Shown: positions 59,900 to 64,000 of the stretch, piece by piece
Layout: the number at the start of each line of letters is the position of its first letter
How positions within the stretch are numbered: position 1 is the stretch's first letter
From: DRKI01 sp011051875
Lineage (GTDB): Bacteria; Desulfobacterota; Desulfobulbia; Desulfobulbales; Desulfobulbaceae
Length of the DNA stretch: 64,000 bases
Assembly (NCBI GenBank): GCA_026990385.1
Contig: JALXDL010000033.1
Span: 12,349-76,348 of the forward strand
Direction: 5' to 3'
The notes under the pieces: model-generated
Seen by the model: the letters and a program-made list of their open reading frames with translations, nothing else
Databases searched by the model: none
What the model was told of the DNA's origin: nothing
Position numbers and translations under genes: made by a program

Positions 59900-61753
59900 T
59901 TGTCCACCAAACCTTCCAGAAAAAGACCGGCTGCAGCACGCCCCGGGAGGCCGCGCACCAGGCCCCTGTCCCAGGCACCGATCATTATCTTTCTCCTGGT
60001 CGTCTGCGGCCTGGCCACCCTGTGCATCGGTACCGGACTGGCCTGGTTTTTGTCGCTCAATATCCCGGACATCCGCTCGGTCAGCGACTACCATCCCCTG
60101 GTGGCCACCCGGGTACTGGACCGCGATGGCCACGAGATCGACGCCATATTCCGCCAGTACCGGATCGTGGTCCCCTACAGCCGGATGGCGCCGCTCCTGC
60201 CCAGGGCCTTTGTCGCGGCCGAAGACAGCCGATTCTGGCAGCACGGCGGCCTGGACGGCTGGTCCATCTTCCGGGCCGCGGTCAATAACCTGCGCTCGGG
60301 CCGGCGCAGCCAAGGCGGCTCCACCATCACGCAGCAGGTAACCCGTGCCCTGCTCCTGAGCAGGGAAAAGAGCTACTTCCGCAAGATAACCGAGGCCATC
60401 CTCGCCTACCGCCTGGACCGGATGCTGAGCAAAAGGGAGATCCTGACCATCTACCTCAACGAGATCTACCTGGGGGAGGGTGCCTACGGAGTCGAGGCCG
60501 CGGCCCGCACCTACTTCGGCAAGAGCGCTGCCGACCTCGACCTGGCCGAAATCGCCATCCTTGCCGGCCTGCCCCAGGCACCGAGCCGCTACTCGCCCTT
60601 CACCCACTTCAAGGCGGCCCGGGCCAGGCAGCGCTACGTGCTCAACCGGATGGCCGAGGACGGGATCATTTCCGCGGCCACGGCCCGCAAGGCCTATGCG
60701 GAAAAGGTGCACCTGCGCGGCAGCGGCCGGACCAGGGAACAAAACGGCTACTTCACCGAGTATGTCCGGCGGCAGCTCTCTTCACGCTACAGCGGAGATG
60801 AACTCTTCCGCCAGGGGCTGGTGGTCTCCACCACCCTGGACAGCCGGCTGCAGAAGACCGCGGTCCGGGTCCTCCACAGCGGGGCACTGGCCGTGCAGAA
60901 ACGACACCGGGCCAAAACGCCGCCCCAGGGGGCCCTGGTCGCCCTGGATACGACGGGACGGATCCTGGCCATGGCAGGCGGCCTGGACTATGGCGCCAGC
61001 CCCTACAACCGGGCCGTGGTCGCCCGCCGCCAGCCGGGCTCGGTCTTCAAGCCGCTGATCTATGCCGCCGCCTTTGCACGCGGTATCCGGCCCGACACCG
61101 TGATCGAGGACAGCCCGCTCGTGATCCGTAACCGCGACGGCTCCACCTGGCGGCCCAAGAATTATGACAACCGCTTTCATGGTCCCACCAGTCTGCGCGA
61201 GGCCCTGGTCCAGTCGCGGAACATCGTCACCATCAGGCTCCTGCGGAAAATCGGTATCAGGCCGGTCCTGGCCCTGGCCCAGGAGGCCGGCATCACCGCG
61301 CCCCTGCGGCCCGAGCTGCCGCTGGCGCTGGGCGCCTCGCCGGTATCGTTACTGGAGATGACCGGCGCCTACACCGTGTTCGCCGCAGACGGTCTTTATC
61401 ACCCTCCCTTTGCCATCACCAGGGTCCGGGACCGTGACGGCCGGGTCCATCCCTGGGCCCGGCCCGCCGTCCGCCGGGTGCTCCCGCCGGCCACGGCCCG
61501 CCAGGTGAGCGCGATCCTGGCAGAGGTCATCCGCCGCGGCACCGGCAGGCGGGCCGCCGGCATCCCTGCCGCTGCCGGCAAGACCGGTACCTCGGACGAT
61601 AACCGGGACGCTTGGTTCATCGGCTATACGCCGTCGGTCACCGCCGGTGTCTGGCTGGGCTACGATCGCGGCCGTTCCCTTGGCAGGGGCGAGACCGGCG
61701 GCCGGGCCGCGGCGCCGGTATGGAAAAGGTTCATGCAGGCAACCATCCACTGA
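59900..61753 (+). CDS. Class A penicillin-binding protein (PBP1A/1C-like)
   Basis: 617 aa. A basic cytoplasmic N-terminus and one membrane helix (about 27-50) are followed by a GT51 glycosyltransferase (EDSRFWQHGG with catalytic E108; GGSTITQQVTRALLL) and a transpeptidase with SxxK in QPGSVFKP, SRN in QSRNIVT and KTGTS near residue 570. It polymerises and cross-links peptidoglycan in the periplasm. The only start between the upstream in-frame stop and the conserved region is TTG at 59900, without a visible ribosome-binding site, so the exact N-terminus is uncertain. The next gene follows after 17 nt. Confidence 0.9.
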   Translation: MSTKPSRKRPAAARPGRPRTRPLSQAPIIIFLLVVCGLATLCIGTGLAWFLSLNIPDIRSVSDYHPLVATRVLDRDGHEIDAIFRQYRIVVPYSRMAPLLPRAFVAAEDSRFWQHGGLDGWSIFRAAVNNLRSGRRSQGGSTITQQVTRALLLSREKSYFRKITEAILAYRLDRMLSKREILTIYLNEIYLGEGAYGVEAAARTYFGKSAADLDLAEIAILAGLPQAPSRYSPFTHFKAARARQRYVLNRMAEDGIISAATARKAYAEKVHLRGSGRTREQNGYFTEYVRRQLSSRYSGDELFRQGLVVSTTLDSRLQKTAVRVLHSGALAVQKRHRAKTPPQGALVALDTTGRILAMAGGLDYGASPYNRAVVARRQPGSVFKPLIYAAAFARGIRPDTVIEDSPLVIRNRDGSTWRPKNYDNRFHGPTSLREALVQSRNIVTIRLLRKIGIRPVLALAQEAGITAPLRPELPLALGASPVSLLEMTGAYTVFAADGLYHPPFAITRVRDRDGRVHPWARPAVRRVLPPATARQVSAILAEVIRRGTGRRAAGIPAAAGKTGTSDDNRDAWFIGYTPSVTAGVWLGYDRGRSLGRGETGGRAAAPVWKRFMQATIH

Positions 61754-61770
61754 TCCGCAGCGAGGTACCC

Positions 61771-62310
61771 ATGACAACCAGGGCGGCACGACAGATGCAG
61801 GAGTACTTCACAGCGCCGGTGGCGCAACGGCTGGCAGCGGCCCTGCGCCTGCACCGGGGGCAGGGCCGGAGCCTGGCCGACGACCCGGTGATAAAGAGCC
61901 GGCTGGCCCGGGTAAGGGAGCTGGCCGCCGGCCTGCAGGGCCAGATGGAGGACATGGAGATGGGGAGCCGCTGCAGCAGGTGCGCCGCCCGGCCCGGCGG
62001 AGGCTGCTGCAGCGCTGTCATGGCGGACAACACCGACGCCATCCTGCTCCTGATCAACATGCTGCTCGGAACGGAAATGGAGTGGCAGGAGGAGAACCCT
62101 GCCGACTGCAGCTTCCTGGGCCGCCAGGGATGCACCCTGGCCATCAAGCCCATCTTCTGCCTGAACTACAACTGCAGCCGGATACGGAATGCGGCGGGGA
62201 AAGAAGAGATGGCGACACTGGAATACCTGGCAGGCCGCCTGCTGGGAGCGCAGACAGAGCTGGAGGGGATACTTCTTGATCGGCTCGCCCGGCTGGAGAG
62301 GGGCCGGTAG
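61771..62310 (+). CDS. Cys-rich YkgJ-like protein
   Basis: 179 aa. A helical N-terminus is followed by a Cys cluster CSRCAARPGGGCC and a second group CSFLGRQGC with CLNYNC about 40 residues later, the spacing of YkgJ-type (CxxCxCC) zinc or iron-sulfur proteins. GAGGT lies six nt before the ATG. Co-transcribed with the penicillin-binding protein gene; no direct functional link is evident. Confidence 0.75.
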   Translation: MTTRAARQMQEYFTAPVAQRLAAALRLHRGQGRSLADDPVIKSRLARVRELAAGLQGQMEDMEMGSRCSRCAARPGGGCCSAVMADNTDAILLLINMLLGTEMEWQEENPADCSFLGRQGCTLAIKPIFCLNYNCSRIRNAAGKEEMATLEYLAGRLLGAQTELEGILLDRLARLERGR

Positions 62311-62381
62311 GGGACCGGCAGGAGCAGGAGCGGCACGAGATTCCACCTTTCCCGCCGGCCCCTGACTGGTCTCGACCTAGT

Positions 62382-63275
62382 CTACTTGGCGTAGGCCCCC
62401 ACGTTGAGGGTCTTCTGCAGCTCCTCCACCGGGGTGTAGTCCAGGGGATCGGACCAGCCGACGATCTTGGCGGCCTTGGCGGCCCTGTCATCCGGCTTCA
62501 TGGCCTTGAGAGCGGCGACAACCTGGTCGCTCAACCCCTGGTCGGTCCCGGCGAGCCGGGCCAGGGGCCACTCGGGATAGAGTTTGGTTGAACAGACAAA
62601 GGGAAAATCGGGATAGTCCTTCCTGGCAATGATCTTGAAATCCTCCATGGCGATGGCGCCGGAGGCGGCCAGCCGCTCCAGGGTATCGGTGCGCACCGTG
62701 CCCGCGTCCGCGGCCTCGTTCTGGACCGCGTAGACCACGTTGTCATGCTTGCCGCCGAACTCCACCGAGGCAAAGTCCTTGAAGGGATCGATACCGGCAT
62801 CGACAAACTCCTTGTAGGCCATCTGCCAGCCGCCAAAGGAGGACTTCTTGACCGCCATGAACTTCTTGCCCTTGATGTCGGCCAGCGAATTGATACCATC
62901 GTTGTAGGCGGTGGTGAAAATCACGCCGCCAAAGGATTTGAGCGCCTTGCCCTGGCGCGAGTTGATCATGGTCAGGATTGGCACGGCGCCATACCTGACC
63001 TTGGCGGTCACGAACATGGAGGAATTGACCAGGAAGAAATCCACCTCACCATCTTTGATGGCCGGAAAGACCTTGTCAAAGTCCAGCGGCACGATCTCAA
63101 ACGTCTTGCCGCTGATCTTCGACCCGAGATACTCACCTGTTGCCTTCCATTTCTTCAGCGCCTTGGCAGGCCCGTTCTTGGCCAGGACCCCGATCTTCAC
63201 CACCTCCCCGGCCTGGGCGACTCCTGCCAGGACAAAAAAAATCACTGCTATCAATCCTGTTACCTTTCTGACCAT
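62382..63275 (-). CDS. PhnD-type phosphate/phosphonate ABC substrate-binding protein, orphan
   Basis: 297 aa. Signal peptide with cleavage after AQA (about residue 22), then VVKIGVLAKNGPAKALKKWK and the type 2 periplasmic-binding fold (VDFFLVNSSMFVTAKV, GGVIFTTAYNDGI, VKKSSFGGWQMA). The family binds phosphonate or phosphite, but many orphan members serve as inputs of sensor kinases. No permease or ATPase is adjacent. GGGGG upstream of the ATG at 63275 supports the start. Confidence 0.87.
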   Translation of the reverse strand: MVRKVTGLIAVIFFVLAGVAQAGEVVKIGVLAKNGPAKALKKWKATGEYLGSKISGKTFEIVPLDFDKVFPAIKDGEVDFFLVNSSMFVTAKVRYGAVPILTMINSRQGKALKSFGGVIFTTAYNDGINSLADIKGKKFMAVKKSSFGGWQMAYKEFVDAGIDPFKDFASVEFGGKHDNVVYAVQNEAADAGTVRTDTLERLAASGAIAMEDFKIIARKDYPDFPFVCSTKLYPEWPLARLAGTDQGLSDQVVAALKAMKPDDRAAKAAKIVGWSDPLDYTPVEELQKTLNVGAYAK

Positions 63276-63357
63276 TCGATACCCCCTTTGTGGTTTTTCC
63301 TCTCTCCGATCCCGGCAGCCGCCGGAACCTATCCCTTGGGATCCATACACTACCTGA

Positions 63358-63386
63358 AGTATCGCAGAGAAAAAAAACGATGTCAA
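63358..63386 (-). promoter_or_regulatory. Sigma-70-type promoter of the PhnD-like gene
   Basis: On the reverse strand, TTGACA (perfect -35), a 17-nt spacer and GATACT. The expected start near 63351 gives a leader of about 76 nt. Confidence 0.65.
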
Positions 63387-63460
63387 GACACGAGGTTCGT
63401 TATTCCTGCCAATGGCGGCCCGTTGAATTTTCCTTGCCAGCGGCCGCAGATCCTGTAACT

Positions 63461-64000
63461 ATGCCCAAACCACATCGTGACAGTGCCATGCTCAAATCCA
63501 CTGAAATCCACACCCCCATCGGTCCCCTGCTCCTGGTGGCGGACCGCCGCGGCCTGTGCCGCATCGTCCTGCCCGGCTGCGACCCGGGCCGCCACGGCCG
63601 CACGGCAAGGACATCGGCTCATCCCCTGTTCGCCGATGTAGCGCGGCAGATGGACGCATATTTTTCCGGCCGTGAAACACCCTTTCACCTGCCCCTCTCC
63701 CTCCATGGCACCGCCTTCCAGCTTGCGGTCTGGCAGCTCCTGGCCCGGATCCCTTTTGGCACCACCCGGAGCTATGGTGAGCTGGCACGGCAGCTGGGCG
63801 GAGTCAGCAAGGCGCGGGCCGTGGGCGCCGCCGCCCATGCCAACCCCCTGCCCCTGGTCATTCCCTGCCACCGGCTGATCGGCGCCGACGGCCGCCTGAC
63901 CGGCTTTGCCGGCGGCCTGGCCCTGAAAGAAAAACTTCACCGCCACGAGGGCATCGTGTTGAGCGGAAGCGGAAAAATAAAGAAAATTATAAAAAAACAG
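63461..64000 (+). CDS. ogt: Methylated-DNA--protein-cysteine methyltransferase (C-terminus beyond right edge)
   Basis: 180 codons visible without a stop. Suicide repair of O6-alkylguanine: the acceptor Cys is in LVIPCHRLIG, preceded by AFQLAVWQLLARIPFGTTRS (with the following YGELA) and RAVGAA (Arg finger and helix). Either ATG 63461 or ATG 63488 may be the start; the conserved TPIGPL follows soon after the second. No AdaA domain is fused, so it is the constitutive Ogt type. Divergent from the PhnD-like gene. Confidence 0.9.
   Translation, partial: MPKPHRDSAMLKSTEIHTPIGPLLLVADRRGLCRIVLPGCDPGRHGRTARTSAHPLFADVARQMDAYFSGRETPFHLPLSLHGTAFQLAVWQLLARIPFGTTRSYGELARQLGGVSKARAVGAAAHANPLPLVIPCHRLIGADGRLTGFAGGLALKEKLHRHEGIVLSGSGKIKKIIKKQ

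Noticed and set aside
63383..63946. Minus-strand frame at the right end as a gene
   Set aside because: It is antisense to ogt, which has the complete IPCHRLIG active site.
1..64000. CRISPR arrays, insertion sequences, prophage or integron signals
   Set aside because: No spaced direct repeats, transposase, integrase or phage structural genes were seen; the tRNA genes are not followed by integrase genes or repeats of their 3' ends.

Overview
The window is GC-rich, gene-dense chromosomal DNA from a Gram-negative, anaerobic-type bacterium. The best guess is a Desulfobulbales/Desulfobacterota-like organism. That guess is inferred from content: indolepyruvate:ferredoxin oxidoreductase, a CCG-type Fe-S protein, RACo-like and HgdC-like ATP-driven activators, an AccA-AccD fusion, many PAS-based sensors, and outer-membrane genes (lptG, lnt). 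No rRNA, insertion sequence, prophage or CRISPR array is visible. Three tRNA genes are present (Cys-GCA, Lys-CTT, Arg-CCT).

Layout. 1-9 kb (minus strand): iorB (cut by the left edge) and iorA; then rnc, an Elp3-like radical SAM gene, a YheS-like ABC-F ATPase and a membrane-anchored protein of unknown function; then tRNA-Cys and thpR. 9.4-18.1 kb (plus strand): a signalling island with two paralogous multi-PAS/LuxR regulators, a frameshifted and truncated histidine kinase, a four-PAS GGDEF-EAL protein with a degenerate GGDEF motif, and a small hypothetical gene. 18.1-25.5 kb (minus): prfB with its programmed +1 frameshift, a two-cluster Fe-S protein, dgt, valS and nadC. 25.9-31.5 kb (plus): a membrane GGDEF-EAL protein, a GAF-PAS hybrid kinase and an orphan LivJ-like binding protein.

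31.5-41 kb: lnt and corC (minus), then a biotin carboxylase and a fused carboxyltransferase with AccA ahead of AccD (plus), a small Cys-rich protein, tRNA-Lys and a DctA-like transporter fused to a periplasmic amino-acid-type binding domain. 41-51.4 kb: a PAS histidine kinase, tRNA-Arg, two overlapping glgC paralogues, a DHH phosphoesterase preceded by a possible ~200-nt structured RNA, a RACo-like ASKHA protein without its ferredoxin domain, and divergently lptG followed by a reduced HgdB-like/HgdC-like gene pair.

51.4-57 kb (minus): a stressosome-type cluster in transcription order PAS-STAS (RsbR-like), STAS (RsbS-like), RsbT-SpoIIE fusion, RsbT-kinase hybrid lacking the phospho-accepting His, PAS kinase, DUF2959-like lipoprotein. 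57-64 kb: a metallo-beta-lactamase-fold hydrolase, mutL, a class A penicillin-binding protein, a Cys-rich YkgJ-like protein, an orphan PhnD-like binding protein and ogt (cut by the right edge).

The strongest cross-cutting signal is a Cys-bearing PAS domain (G-x-x-C, then about 10 residues, then C-P-x-C or similar) that recurs in six otherwise different sensors of this window. The other points of interest are the rewired stressosome, the miniature HgdB/HgdC pair, the two fusion proteins and the possible structured RNA at 46.85-47.05 kb.
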